This document shows, one piece after another, positions 1-9,289 of a stretch of 41,778 bases of DNA. The stretch comes from NZ13-RE01 sp049718665. GTDB taxonomy: Bacteria > Dictyoglomota > Dictyoglomia > Dictyoglomales > Dictyoglomaceae. Numbering within the stretch: position 1 is the stretch's first letter; every line of letters starts with the position of its first letter. Both the position numbers and the translations under genes were made by a program. The stretch lies in the NCBI GenBank assembly GCA_049718665.1, contig JBNARO010000018.1:1-41778 (forward strand). The letters run 5' to 3'. The notes beneath the pieces were generated by a model. It saw nothing but the letters and a program-made list of their open reading frames with translations, ran no database searches and had not been told where the DNA came from.

Positions 1-659
1 CCTATTCTTGTCTCTCCTAAGGTTCCTCTATCTATAGTACAATTTGCTCCAATTTCTACATCATCTTCTATAACCACTTTTCCAATATGAGGAATTTTAA
101 CATAACTTTCTTTATCCCACACATATCCAAAGCCGTCACTTCCAATTACACATCCTGAATGAATAATAACATTATTACCTATATAGCAATAATCATATAT
201 AGAGACCTTAGGATATACTATACAATTTTCTCCAATAACTACATTATTACCAATAACCACTCCTGGATAAATTTTTGTTCCATTTCCAATCTTTACGTTA
301 CTCCCAATTACTGTATACGCTCCAATTCCAACTCTTCTTCCTATTTCTACTCTTTCTCCCATAATTACTGTAGGATGAATATTTTCAGGAAAGCTATGCC
401 AATCAAAATATTTTAAAAGTTTTGCCATTGCCAACTTAGGGTTATCCACTAATATCACAGGCTTTTCAAAGGGAAAGGATATCCTGGGAATAACCAGCGC
501 CCTTGCTTTAGTTTTTTTTGCCTCTAATAGATCTTTCTCATCAAAGATAAAGATTAAGTCTTTTTCTCCTGCCCTCTCCCAATCAGATACTTTTTCAATC
601 CAGCAATTCTCTCCTTTAAGTTCTCCATCTATGATTTCAGCAATCTCTTTAAGCCACAT
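1..659 (-). CDS. lpxD: LpxD, UDP-3-O-acylglucosamine N-acyltransferase (partial, 3' end outside window)
   Basis: Third committed enzyme of lipid A synthesis: it transfers a 3-hydroxyacyl chain from ACP to the 2-amine of UDP-3-O-acyl-glucosamine in the cytoplasm. Residues 1-95 look like the uridine-binding LpxD N-domain. From about residue 97 the hexapeptide left-handed beta-helix begins (IHPTVIMGERVEIG, VVIGNNVVIG), with the family signatures IHSGCVIGSDGFGY and KIPHIGKVVIEDDVEIGAN-TIDRG. The frame is open to base 1, so about 219 codons are visible. The family is usually about 340 aa, and the catalytic His expected after TIDRG lies just outside. The ATG at 659 follows AGGGG at a short, acceptable spacing. 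It is the last visible gene of the envelope operon, 8 bases after the ompH copy. Its presence implies an LPS-type outer membrane. Confidence 0.93.
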   Translation of the reverse strand, partial: MWLKEIAEIIDGELKGENCWIEKVSDWERAGEKDLIFIFDEKDLLEAKKTKARALVIPRISFPFEKPVILVDNPKLAMAKLLKYFDWHSFPENIHPTVIMGERVEIGRRVGIGAYTVIGSNVKIGNGTKIYPGVVIGNNVVIGENCIVYPKVSIYDYCYIGNNVIIHSGCVIGSDGFGYVWDKESYVKIPHIGKVVIEDDVEIGANCTIDRGTLGETRI

Positions 660-667
660 ATTATCCC

Positions 668-1087
668 CTACTTATTCAAGTTATTTAAAACTTCTTTCGT
701 AATATCCACTCCACCCCAAACCCTTGCATTTTTTTCTAAAACTATAGATAATTTTTGAGCTTTTGCTACTTTCTCTACCTCTGCCAATATCTTTTTCTTT
801 AATACATCCCTAATTTTTGCCACTAATTCTCCCAACTCTTTTTCTTTTTCTATTTTTAATTGATTTAACTTTTTCTCATCTAATCCCTTCTTTTTTGCAT
901 CCTCTATAATTTTATTTATTTCAGCTTGTTTCTTCTGGATTTGTGCCTGCATTTTCTTAGTTTCTTTATACTCACTAAAAGCTTTTAAGTAATCTATGTA
1001 TCCAATGGAACTGTGCTGAGAGTAAATATAGGTAAAAATTCCTACAATAAAAAGGGAAAGAAAAATTATTAAAATAACCCTTCTCAT
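668..1087 (-). CDS. OmpH/Skp-family periplasmic chaperone, copy 1
   Basis: 139 aa. An N-terminal signal or anchor segment (residues 3-22, hydrophobic) is followed by IGYIDYLKAFSEYKE and a long Lys/Glu-rich coiled coil (about 35-105). The C-terminal strand is LSIVLEKNARVWGGVDITKEVL, the conserved OmpH/Skp end. Skp trimers hold unfolded outer-membrane proteins in the periplasm and hand them to BamA. The gene directly follows another OmpH gene (11-base gap) and lies downstream of bamA, the classical bamA-skp-lpxD order. No Cys follows the signal, so it is either cleaved and periplasmic or anchored by the N-terminal helix. Family assignment is secure; partner specificity is inference. Confidence 0.88.
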   Translation of the reverse strand: MRRVILIIFLSLFIVGIFTYIYSQHSSIGYIDYLKAFSEYKETKKMQAQIQKKQAEINKIIEDAKKKGLDEKKLNQLKIEKEKELGELVAKIRDVLKKKILAEVEKVAKAQKLSIVLEKNARVWGGVDITKEVLNNLNK

Positions 1088-1098
1088 AAAAAATCACC

Positions 1099-1539
1099 TT
1101 ACTTTTTCCCAGTAAGTTGAGAAATTACCTTATCAGTAATATCTACCCCACCCCAAACCACAGCATTTTTATCTAAAACTACACTATATCCTTCTTTCTT
1201 CGCCAAATCAGAAAAGACTTTTTCTACTTCTTTCATTAATGAATCTACTGCCTGCTTATAAGGAAGAAGCTCTTTATCATACTGATCTGCTAACTTTTTA
1301 ATCTCATCTTGGGATTTTCCTTGTTGTTGTGCTTCTTGAAGTTTAGAAAGTCTTATCTGGTACTCCTGATTAAGCTTAGTATATGCGTTGAAAAGGGGAG
1401 TATAACTTTGGATTATCTTTTGTTGATCCACATATGCAATCTTAACTATGGCAGGGGTTTGAGCGGTTACTAATTTTAAACCTACAAAGAGGAATACTAC
1501 TAATACTGCGAAGATCAAACCTATTCCATATTTCTTCAT
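1099..1539 (-). CDS. OmpH/Skp-family periplasmic chaperone, copy 2
   Basis: 146 aa. Signal peptide-like N-terminus (residues 7-26, ending near VTAQ), then VKIAYVDQQKIIQSYTPL, a Gln/Lys-rich coiled coil (about 50-110) and the tail YSVVLDKNAVVWGGVDITDKVI. It is a diverged paralogue of the next gene downstream: both carry the same VWGGVDIT motif but differ through the coiled coil. A good Shine-Dalgarno (GGAGG) precedes the ATG. Together with the Omp85 genes upstream it forms an outer-membrane protein assembly module. Two adjacent copies suggest different clients or a heteromeric trimer, which is inference. Confidence 0.9.
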   Translation of the reverse strand: MKKYGIGLIFAVLVVFLFVGLKLVTAQTPAIVKIAYVDQQKIIQSYTPLFNAYTKLNQEYQIRLSKLQEAQQQGKSQDEIKKLADQYDKELLPYKQAVDSLMKEVEKVFSDLAKKEGYSVVLDKNAVVWGGVDITDKVISQLTGKK

Positions 1540-1555
1540 TTTTAATACCTCCTGT

Positions 1556-3034
1556 TTAAAAATTTAATGTAAACTTCATCTCCCAATCTAATTTTTCTGG
1601 TCCTCTAAAATTTAAGAAAGATTTAAAAAACCAAGGATCATTAGACCATATCAATTCTAAACCTCCAAAAATATTAAAAACAATATCCTCTAATTTTTTT
1701 ATCTCTTCTGTCTTAAAATTACTATCACCTCCTATCACAAGAAGGATATAGTTTTTATCTGTTATAGGGAATCCATAACTAAATTTAAGGTCTACACCAC
1801 TATTCTCAGAGGAAGTCCCAATGATATATTTTAATTTCCCCTGAAAAGATATTATTCTTTCATTAAGTCCCTCTCCATAGCTCCAATAATTATCACTTAA
1901 AAACTTTAAAGAAGTATAGTTCTCAGGAGAACCTCCACCTACAAACTCTATACTAAGGTCTTGTAAACTACCTTTAACATATAAAGCGTCTCTTTTTATT
2001 AAAGTATTTCTCTCAACGGAAAAAATAAGAGCCTTATTCCCTTGAAAACCAACAGGGAATTTATATCCTACCTTTGTATTAAAATCTTTCATAAATTCCT
2101 TTTTATATAGAAAGGAGAGAAAATTGTTTTCTAAGAAAAGGGAGAAATTTTGATAGTTCCAAAAAAAGCTATATAATGGGGAAGTTTCTTTGAAAATTAT
2201 AGAACCAAAAGAAAATTTCCCCAAATTAAGATTATACAAGTTATAATTTATTCCAAAACCCAGTGAAGAATTTAAAGAAAAATTTAGAGAATTAAAGGTC
2301 AAGGGTTTCAAGGAAAGATATAATATTGTTCCATCATCTTCAACTTTATATTTATACTCAATCCTAAAAGGAATATCTTTTCTTACTAATCTTTGATTTG
2401 CTAATTCAATTTTCTTTTTGTTAAAATCCTCCCCTATTTTTATGTCTACTTCCGACTTTATTATCTCTTTCTCCTTAGGACTTTTTGCCTCAAAGATAAT
2501 TTCCTTTATAGGAGGCAATTCCTCCCATGAGAAGGTTAATACATTATTATTAAAAGAGAAAACTGGATCAGATTTTAGAATATACCCTTTAGTTTCATAT
2601 AGCTTTTTAATTTTTTTAATATCTTCCTGAATTTTTTCTTCTATAAAGAATTTACCTGCATTAGAATAAATATTCTTTTTTATTTCTTCTTCCCCTATCA
2701 ATCTCAACTTAGGAAATTCTATTTTACTAATTACAGGAAATTCCTTTACCTCTATTATTAATTCATAACCTCCATCGAGGTTATTTAAAGAATATTCAAC
2801 ATCTTGAAATATTTTTAAGTTTTTTATCCTTATTATTTCTTCCTCAATAATATCTAAAGAAACCTTCTGAAACGGCTTTATATTTAAAAGTGCCTGAAGC
2901 TGAGAATAGGGAGTATATTTTACTCCTTTAAAAATAATTCCCTGTATAAAATATTCCTCTGCAAAAATAATATTAGAAATCAGGATTAAAATTATTAAAA
3001 TATAAAAAATTCTCTTCAAGCTCTTTCCCTCCAT
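1556..3034 (-). CDS. Omp85-superfamily outer-membrane protein with about three POTRA domains and a short barrel
   Basis: 492 aa. Signal-type N-terminus (residues 8-25), then three POTRA-like beta-alpha-alpha-beta-beta repeats at about 29-100, 101-175 and 176-244. A beta-rich C-terminal region of about 248 residues ends in Phe (TLNF), the usual terminal signature of barrel proteins recognised by BamA. An SNDPWFF segment near 464 resembles the NDPWFL of the adjacent BamA. The barrel is shorter than in BamA (about 325 residues), and I see no RG(Y/F) loop-6 motif, so this is a divergent relative rather than a second canonical BamA. It starts 3 bases after bamA and is surely co-transcribed. A TamA-like or two-partner translocator-like role is possible; the exact role is unknown. 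Confidence 0.75.
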   Translation of the reverse strand: MEGKSLKRIFYILIILILISNIIFAEEYFIQGIIFKGVKYTPYSQLQALLNIKPFQKVSLDIIEEEIIRIKNLKIFQDVEYSLNNLDGGYELIIEVKEFPVISKIEFPKLRLIGEEEIKKNIYSNAGKFFIEEKIQEDIKKIKKLYETKGYILKSDPVFSFNNNVLTFSWEELPPIKEIIFEAKSPKEKEIIKSEVDIKIGEDFNKKKIELANQRLVRKDIPFRIEYKYKVEDDGTILYLSLKPLTFNSLNFSLNSSLGFGINYNLYNLNLGKFSFGSIIFKETSPLYSFFWNYQNFSLFLENNFLSFLYKKEFMKDFNTKVGYKFPVGFQGNKALIFSVERNTLIKRDALYVKGSLQDLSIEFVGGGSPENYTSLKFLSDNYWSYGEGLNERIISFQGKLKYIIGTSSENSGVDLKFSYGFPITDKNYILLVIGGDSNFKTEEIKKLEDIVFNIFGGLELIWSNDPWFFKSFLNFRGPEKLDWEMKFTLNF

Positions 3035-3037
3035 TTC

Positions 3038-5917
3038 TTAAAATACATCTCCAAAACTAAAATGGACTCTCCATCTTGTATTTGGATCTAAAGGATCCTG
3101 TCCAAAATTATACCCAAAATCCAATCTTATAGGTATGATAATTGTCTCATATCTTATCCCTACTCCTATCCCAGTATAGAATTTTAACCCCTTTAGGGAT
3201 GTTATATTTTTTAAACTAAAAGCATTTCCAGAGTCTATAAATAATACTCCATATAATCCACTCCCAAAAGGCACTCTATACTGTAAATTAAATAAAACGT
3301 AAGAATCTCCCCTAAACTCATTATCTACATATCCCCTTATACTATTTGCTCCTCCAATAGTAAACAACTCTGAAGATGGAAGATTTCCATCAGAAAAACC
3401 AATACTTGCTCTCAAGGATAATACCTGGCGTTCTTTCATTTGAGAAATAGTTATAGCATTTATTTGAGTCAATGGAATATGCCACTGAAAATCACCTTGA
3501 TATTTAGCAAAATTAGAACTACTTCCTCCTCCCGCAAACTCTATTCTGAGAACTTGTCTTGTACCTTGAGTTGGATTCAAGAAAAAGTCTCTTGTATCTC
3601 TTATTATACTTAAGTTTACACTGGCAATATCATTTTCAGTATATGTTGTTCCTGAAATATTTTGCCAAACTTTTTCATATTTAAATCCTAAACCTAAATT
3701 CCAAAAGTTTCCTAAGGGATAAGAGAAAGAAAAACTTCCTCCCGCCCTTTCTTCATCTATTTCCTTTGATTCGTTATTAATAATAGTCTTTATAATACTT
3801 TTCTTGTCATATAGATTTAATTCAAAATTATTTCTACTTCCTAAGAACCATGGATCATTAAATCTTATTTGATAATTAGCCTTTCCAAAACCTGTTAATT
3901 GGAAATTAAAACTTAATTTTTGGGCTTTTCCTAAGAAATTATCCTCTCTATATTCTATATATCCATAAAAACCTGTAGAACTCCCATATCCACCTCCAAA
4001 ATTAATAGAACCTGTTAATTTCTCTTTAGCAATATATACAACTTTTATCTTATTCTCATCAGAACCAGGTTCTAATTTAATAGATACATCTTCAAAAACA
4101 CCCGTATTATATATTCTTTGTAAATCCTGTTTTACTTTTTCCCAATTAAAAGCGTCACCTACTCTTAAAGATACTTCTCTTCTTACTACATTCTCTTCTG
4201 TAGGTTTTCTCAAAAATGCCATAAATCCAAGAGCAGATGTTTCTTGTGTAGGTTGAATTTCTATTCTTATATCTTCTACCTGATATTCTCTAAATATTAA
4301 AATCAACTCTCCCTCAGGAGTAAATTTAAATTCTTGTAAAACTGTAAAAACAAAACCTCTTTGCTGTAAATATTTTTGTAAATTCTCAAAATCTTGTCTT
4401 AAAAAAACATAATTTATGGGCTTTCCTTCCTTTATTTCCATATTCTTTTTCAATTCTTCAGGAGATATGCTATAAAGACCTTGAAAAGTTATTTTTTTAA
4501 CTATAGGATTCTCCTTAACTTTAAATACCAAGTCTATCCTGTCTTGATTTATATTTTTTTCTACATTAATACTCTGAAAATATCCAGACTCCTCAAGCTT
4601 TGAAACCTGTTCATTTATCTTATCTTCGTTAATAAAGTCTCCTGGTTTTAAGATTAAAAATTTATTTAAAATATCAAAGTTTAAGGACTCAAGTTCTTTA
4701 AAACTTATCGATGAAAGGATTGGATTCTCTTTTACAATAAAGGTCAAATATACGCCAGAAACACTAATAACTTTTTTAACATCAACCTTTTCAAAATATG
4801 AAGAATTTAATAAAAGATTTTTCTTTTCCTCTACAAATTTATCATTGAAAAATTCTCTCTTTCTCAAGGAAAGAAGAGAAAGAATTTTATCCTTAGGGAT
4901 ATTCATATTTCCTTCAATGAAGATACCAAGGATTGGTGGGTTTTCTTTTAAGGTTATTTTTATATTAACTTTATCTTCGGATTCTTTTATATCCCAAGAT
5001 ACTTTCTCAAAATATCCTGTATTTAATAATTTTTCTTCCCAAAACTCTTTAATATTTTCGGAATAAAATATCTCCTCAGAGGGTTTTAGGACATTATCCT
5101 TTATATCTCCCTTTATATTTAAAATCTTAAGAACTTCTAGGGGGGTAATTCTATTCAAACCTTCAAAGGTTATTTCTGAAATAGTAGGATTCTCAATAAA
5201 ATAGAAAACTATAATTGCCTTTCCCCTATCTTCAGAAAAACTAAAATCTACCTTTGAAAAAAAATTTGTATTTTCCAAAGCTCTTTTCTTTTCTTCCAAT
5301 AGAGAATTAGAGATGAAATCTCCAGTTTTTAACTGAATTATCTTTTGAACCTTCTCTAAGGGAACTTTCTTTAAACCAAAATAATTTATACTTTCTAAAA
5401 TAGGCTTTTCTTTAAAAACAAAGCTAAGAACAACGCCATTATCTACATTTTCTTCATTAATCTCTATATCTTCAAAATAACCTGTTTCTAAAAATACTTT
5501 CCTTTGCTCCCAAATCTTTCTGTCAGTACTCCATCCGAGGGTAGGTAGAAAAAGTAATTTCTTTATGGAATTTATGTCTACTTTATTTAATCCCAAGAAT
5601 CTTATTCCCGATATCCAAACTAAAAAAGGTGTTTCCACTAATTGGAGGGTTAAGTTCACTCCTCCCTTAGTAGCATCTTTAAGAATGTTTACCGAAAGGA
5701 AAAAGGTAGTTTCTTCTAATTTCTTCTTAATCTCTTCTAATTTTTTATCATCGATCTCTGCACCAATTTTAATATCAATAATCCTCAAAATTTCTTCCTT
5801 ACTAATTTTTTGATTTCCCTCTATGTTTATTCCTACAATTTTATAGGAAATTTGTTGGGCAAAGGTAAGATTAATTATAAAAAGAAAAACAAGAAATAAA
5901 AACAATAATCTCCTCAA
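3038..5917 (-). CDS. bamA: BamA, outer-membrane protein assembly factor with eight POTRA domains
   Basis: Central Omp85 component that folds and inserts beta-barrel proteins in the outer membrane. 959 aa, against about 800 for E. coli. Signal peptide at 1-20. I count eight POTRA repeats at about 23-97, 98-172, 173-244, 245-327, 328-399, 400-471, 472-546 and 547-633; most end in an E(N/T/K)P-type boundary and contain a (G/S)(Y/F)F motif. The barrel is about 634-959, with NDPWFLGSRNNF near 688, the loop-6 motif SIRGY (859-863) and a C-terminal Phe. The usual number of POTRA domains is five, so three appear to have been added. It sits between tamB and a second Omp85-like gene, followed by ompH copies and lpxD, and is probably constitutive in the long operon. 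Confidence 0.95.
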   Translation of the reverse strand: MRRLLFLFLVFLFIINLTFAQQISYKIVGINIEGNQKISKEEILRIIDIKIGAEIDDKKLEEIKKKLEETTFFLSVNILKDATKGGVNLTLQLVETPFLVWISGIRFLGLNKVDINSIKKLLFLPTLGWSTDRKIWEQRKVFLETGYFEDIEINEENVDNGVVLSFVFKEKPILESINYFGLKKVPLEKVQKIIQLKTGDFISNSLLEEKKRALENTNFFSKVDFSFSEDRGKAIIVFYFIENPTISEITFEGLNRITPLEVLKILNIKGDIKDNVLKPSEEIFYSENIKEFWEEKLLNTGYFEKVSWDIKESEDKVNIKITLKENPPILGIFIEGNMNIPKDKILSLLSLRKREFFNDKFVEEKKNLLLNSSYFEKVDVKKVISVSGVYLTFIVKENPILSSISFKELESLNFDILNKFLILKPGDFINEDKINEQVSKLEESGYFQSINVEKNINQDRIDLVFKVKENPIVKKITFQGLYSISPEELKKNMEIKEGKPINYVFLRQDFENLQKYLQQRGFVFTVLQEFKFTPEGELILIFREYQVEDIRIEIQPTQETSALGFMAFLRKPTEENVVRREVSLRVGDAFNWEKVKQDLQRIYNTGVFEDVSIKLEPGSDENKIKVVYIAKEKLTGSINFGGGYGSSTGFYGYIEYREDNFLGKAQKLSFNFQLTGFGKANYQIRFNDPWFLGSRNNFELNLYDKKSIIKTIINNESKEIDEERAGGSFSFSYPLGNFWNLGLGFKYEKVWQNISGTTYTENDIASVNLSIIRDTRDFFLNPTQGTRQVLRIEFAGGGSSSNFAKYQGDFQWHIPLTQINAITISQMKERQVLSLRASIGFSDGNLPSSELFTIGGANSIRGYVDNEFRGDSYVLFNLQYRVPFGSGLYGVLFIDSGNAFSLKNITSLKGLKFYTGIGVGIRYETIIIPIRLDFGYNFGQDPLDPNTRWRVHFSFGDVF

Positions 5918-5935
5918 GATTTACACCATCCTTTC

Positions 5936-8900
5936 TTAAAATTTTACTTTATATTCAAATGAGAAGAAATCATTTCCTTCCCCAGAAGTAAGCCATTTAA
6001 TAGTTAAACCACTCTTTAGTAAATATTCCAGTTCTAAACTTGTAAATCCACCTTTCTCCAAAGAATATTCTATTTTCATTATTATATCCTCAGAAAACTT
6101 TTTTTCAAAAATAATTCTACTCCATGTGGGAATAAAAGATTCAAAGGTATATTGAACTTTTATAGATTCCAAATTTAAGATCCTACTTATCTCAGAAAGA
6201 AGAGGATTTAATAGATACTCTATTAAAATAGTGCTTAGAAAACTCTGAAATCCTATAGGGATTTCCTGTAAAAGAGAATAGAGGGGCAGAGTTTCTTCTT
6301 TAGCTAAGGTCAATTTTTCCTGTCCTAATAATAAAAATAATATTTCTCTTAAGGAAAGGGGAGGATTTGATGAAAGGTATACTGAAGATTGTCCCATAAA
6401 TCCATAGGCTTTGAGGAATACCAAATAATTCTGGATAATAGCAGATCCAGATATTTCCCAAATATTTTCCTCAAAACTTAGTCCAGGAAACTTTATATAC
6501 CCAAAATCTACAGAAAAGTTTCTGTTTAAAACCTGAATGCTTCCTCTGGAAAAGTCAATTTTCCCATTTAATAATGGTTTTAAAAGATCCCCAGAAATTT
6601 TTAGATTACCTTTTAAACTAAGATTTAAGGTGTTAGGAATATAAAAGTTTACGTTCTCTCCTAAATTTAAATCTAAAGAAAGCTTTATCTTAGGAAGTCC
6701 ACTTAATTCTTTGTTTACTTCTTCTCCCCGAGAATAGGAAATAGAGGCGTTATAAATTAAGACTTTTCCTTCTATTAATGGTCCCTCTATATCTTTAAAG
6801 TTTATATCCCATTCACTATATCCTTGAAAGAGCCCAGGAACATTTAAAACTAAATTTTTTAATTTTAAATTTAGATTCAAATTAGGATAGAGCTCTCCGG
6901 AGCCTGTAATCTTAGAATTAAAAGATTTTACATTTAAAGATTCAACAAGGATTTTATTTTCTTGATTTCTCAATTTAAATTCTATAGAGGAGATTTTATC
7001 CAAAATATAAGGAATATTTATGGGAGAAGAAAAGAGCAATATTCCGCTACTTATCCATTGTTTGAAATTTCCTGAAATATTAAGCTCAATCTTCCCTCTA
7101 TCGAGATCCTTGATGTAATCTTTTGGTACATATGAATATAAAAATTCGCTATCAGGTAAAGTTATATCAAAATTAAATTCATTGAAATTAAATTTTCCCA
7201 TTATTAATCCTTTATTTTTACTAAAATTTATAATCTCTCCTCTAATCCTGTAATCTTCTTTATCTCTTGCAATTTCTAAACTGCTTTCTATTCTTCCTAA
7301 GAAAGGTATATTTAAATTGAAAATATTCAGATTCCCATTTTCTATAGAATAATCTTTTAGATTTAGATTAAAATCTACAAAAACTTCCTCAGAAATATCT
7401 ATAATATTTAGATCTTTCAAAATGCTTAGAGGAAAAGATTTCCCCTTTAATTTTCCTTTTCCGTAAGAATCTAATGTTAACCTTAGATTCCCATTATTAA
7501 CAAAACTAAAGTCTCCTTCTAAATTCCAATTTCCTTCTTTAATTCTTCCTTCCATTTTACCATTAATAATTTTGGGAATTTTAGCCTCTCTCAAACTTAA
7601 GGCTACCTTCATCTCCTCACCCAATTCTAAGGTTCCTTTCCAAACTGAGTTAAAAACAGAAAGGAAATTTAAAGATAAATAGAAATCAAACTTACTTATA
7701 CCACTTCCTTTTATCTCCCAAAAAATTCCATAAGAATTTCCTTTAACATTTAGACTCAATTTATCCTTATAACTTCCCTGAATAGAAAGATTCTTTATAG
7801 GAATTCTTTGATATTCTAAATAAGCAGAAGAAAGATTGAATTCTATACCATTAAGAGAGATATTTATATCCCATTTATCTATGAATCCTTTAAATTCTTT
7901 TAATACTGGTAAATCCTGATCATAAAGCTTAAATTTTTCTCCATATAATCTAAGCCCCTTTAAAGAATAATTTCCTAAAAATTCATTTCCTAAAAATTTT
8001 CCACTTATATTTAAATCTTTAAAAGTCCCACTAAAACTTCCATTAATAATGTTTCTGTTTTTATAAATTAAATCTAAATTCCCATCTATATTATTAAACT
8101 CGCTTATATGAGCCTTTGCTAAAACTTGAGTATTCTCAAAAGGAGAAAAACTTATAGATTCTAAATAAATTCCCTCTTGTATTTTTCCTTTAATATCTAA
8201 GTTTTTAAGAGTGATATTTTGATAAGAAATCTGCCTACTTCTTATATTAAACTTCAATGTCTCCTCAAGGAATATTTCACCGCTAATTTCTCCTCCTAAA
8301 ATATTTCCTTTTATATTTAAGCCTTTAGCATCAATCCCTAAATCTATTTTTCCTAAGTTCTTTTCACCAAGAATTAAGTCTCCACTGATTTTTCCATTTC
8401 TATATTGTCCTGAAAATTTTAAGCCCAAAGTATTCCCATGATATCCTAATAATAGGTTTCCTTTAAAAGAAAGCTCATTATTTAATTCTAACTCTACAGA
8501 TTTCAAATTTTTTTCTAAATTTTCTCCCTTTCCATAAATCTTCCACTTCCAATTTTCCCCTAAGATTTTAATATTTATATCCCCTTTTAAAACTTTTGCT
8601 TTTAGCTCTCCATAAATATTTCCTTTGTTATCTATAGTTATAATTCCTTTAGGTCTCTTAATAATAAAATTATTTTTTAATGTTAAATAGGTGCCCCGTG
8701 GAGTTAATTCTCCTTTCCAAGAATTTAAATCTCCCTTCCATAAAAAGGAGAAGAGATAATCTAAATTACCTTTTAACTGAATATTCCCTTTTATTTCTCC
8801 TTCCATTTTTAAAAGATTCCATATTCCACTCGCAATTAAATAATTCTCTCCCATTTTAAAAGATAAATTTCTTATTCTTAGATGAGAGAAGTCTCTTCCA

Positions 8901-9289
8901 TCTAATAGTAGAAAGCCTCTATTAATGAAATATCCCTGATAATCTATATCCTTTCCTGTGATACTTATTTCAAAAAGGGGATTTTGAAATATCTCATCTT
9001 TAATTCTAATCTCACCATATATTTTTCCTTTTAGATTATTAACCTTAAGATTTTTTAATATGGGGGTGATTTTCTCTATATCTATTAAAGGCAGAGAGAT
9101 TCTCACAATTCCTTTTTTACTCTTGGGATCAAAATTTCCGGAAAGGGTTATTTTTTCTATAAGAGAAGAAGAGACTATTCCTTTAAGGATATATTTTCCA
9201 ATAAAAGAGTAATAAACTTTTAACTGAGAATTAAAGAAGATGTTATTCCAAAGAAGATTATTAACGTCAATTTTTACCTGTTTAAGGAA
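5936..9289 (-). CDS. tamB: TamB homologue, C-terminal part (-1 frame relative to upstream part)
   Basis: Large periplasm-spanning AsmA/TamB-type protein, now viewed as a lipid-transfer bridge or partner of TamA/BamA. From residue 1 of the GTG at 9106 there are 1056 aa of repetitive amphipathic beta strands (L.I.G.G..), typical of the beta-groove fold. The last ~350 residues match the DUF490/TamB domain (for example INGKIDFSRGSIQVLNR-type repeats, then PPLSLREILFLLLGQEKL) and it ends FEYKVKF. The frame stays open upstream of 9106 for another 61 codons, up to the T8 tract (bases 9288-9295), where it meets the other half. No Shine-Dalgarno was identified for the GTG at 9106, so an independent start there looks unlikely. 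The product of a -1 shift would be about 1580 aa. Confidence 0.85.
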   Translation of the reverse strand, partial: FLKQVKIDVNNLLWNNIFFNSQLKVYYSFIGKYILKGIVSSSLIEKITLSGNFDPKSKKGIVRISLPLIDIEKITPILKNLKVNNLKGKIYGEIRIKDEIFQNPLFEISITGKDIDYQGYFINRGFLLLDGRDFSHLRIRNLSFKMGENYLIASGIWNLLKMEGEIKGNIQLKGNLDYLFSFLWKGDLNSWKGELTPRGTYLTLKNNFIIKRPKGIITIDNKGNIYGELKAKVLKGDINIKILGENWKWKIYGKGENLEKNLKSVELELNNELSFKGNLLLGYHGNTLGLKFSGQYRNGKISGDLILGEKNLGKIDLGIDAKGLNIKGNILGGEISGEIFLEETLKFNIRSRQISYQNITLKNLDIKGKIQEGIYLESISFSPFENTQVLAKAHISEFNNIDGNLDLIYKNRNIINGSFSGTFKDLNISGKFLGNEFLGNYSLKGLRLYGEKFKLYDQDLPVLKEFKGFIDKWDINISLNGIEFNLSSAYLEYQRIPIKNLSIQGSYKDKLSLNVKGNSYGIFWEIKGSGISKFDFYLSLNFLSVFNSVWKGTLELGEEMKVALSLREAKIPKIINGKMEGRIKEGNWNLEGDFSFVNNGNLRLTLDSYGKGKLKGKSFPLSILKDLNIIDISEEVFVDFNLNLKDYSIENGNLNIFNLNIPFLGRIESSLEIARDKEDYRIRGEIINFSKNKGLIMGKFNFNEFNFDITLPDSEFLYSYVPKDYIKDLDRGKIELNISGNFKQWISSGILLFSSPINIPYILDKISSIEFKLRNQENKILVESLNVKSFNSKITGSGELYPNLNLNLKLKNLVLNVPGLFQGYSEWDINFKDIEGPLIEGKVLIYNASISYSRGEEVNKELSGLPKIKLSLDLNLGENVNFYIPNTLNLSLKGNLKISGDLLKPLLNGKIDFSRGSIQVLNRNFSVDFGYIKFPGLSFEENIWEISGSAIIQNYLVFLKAYGFMGQSSVYLSSNPPLSLREILFLLLGQEKLTLAKEETLPLYSLLQEIPIGFQSFLSTILIEYLLNPLLSEISRILNLESIKVQYTFESFIPTWSRIIFEKKFSEDIIMKIEYSLEKGGFTSLELEYLLKSGLTIKWLTSGEGNDFFSFEYKVKF

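Noticed and set aside
159..416. Plus-strand open frame opposite lpxD, and similar antisense frames opposite bamA, murA, rseP, spoIIIAA-like and others
   Set aside because: Low-complexity translations without domain signals, lying opposite well-identified conserved genes.
9107..9273. Intergenic gap between two separate AsmA-like genes
   Set aside because: The downstream frame is open through the whole gap and the protein pattern continues, so it is coding sequence of a split tamB.
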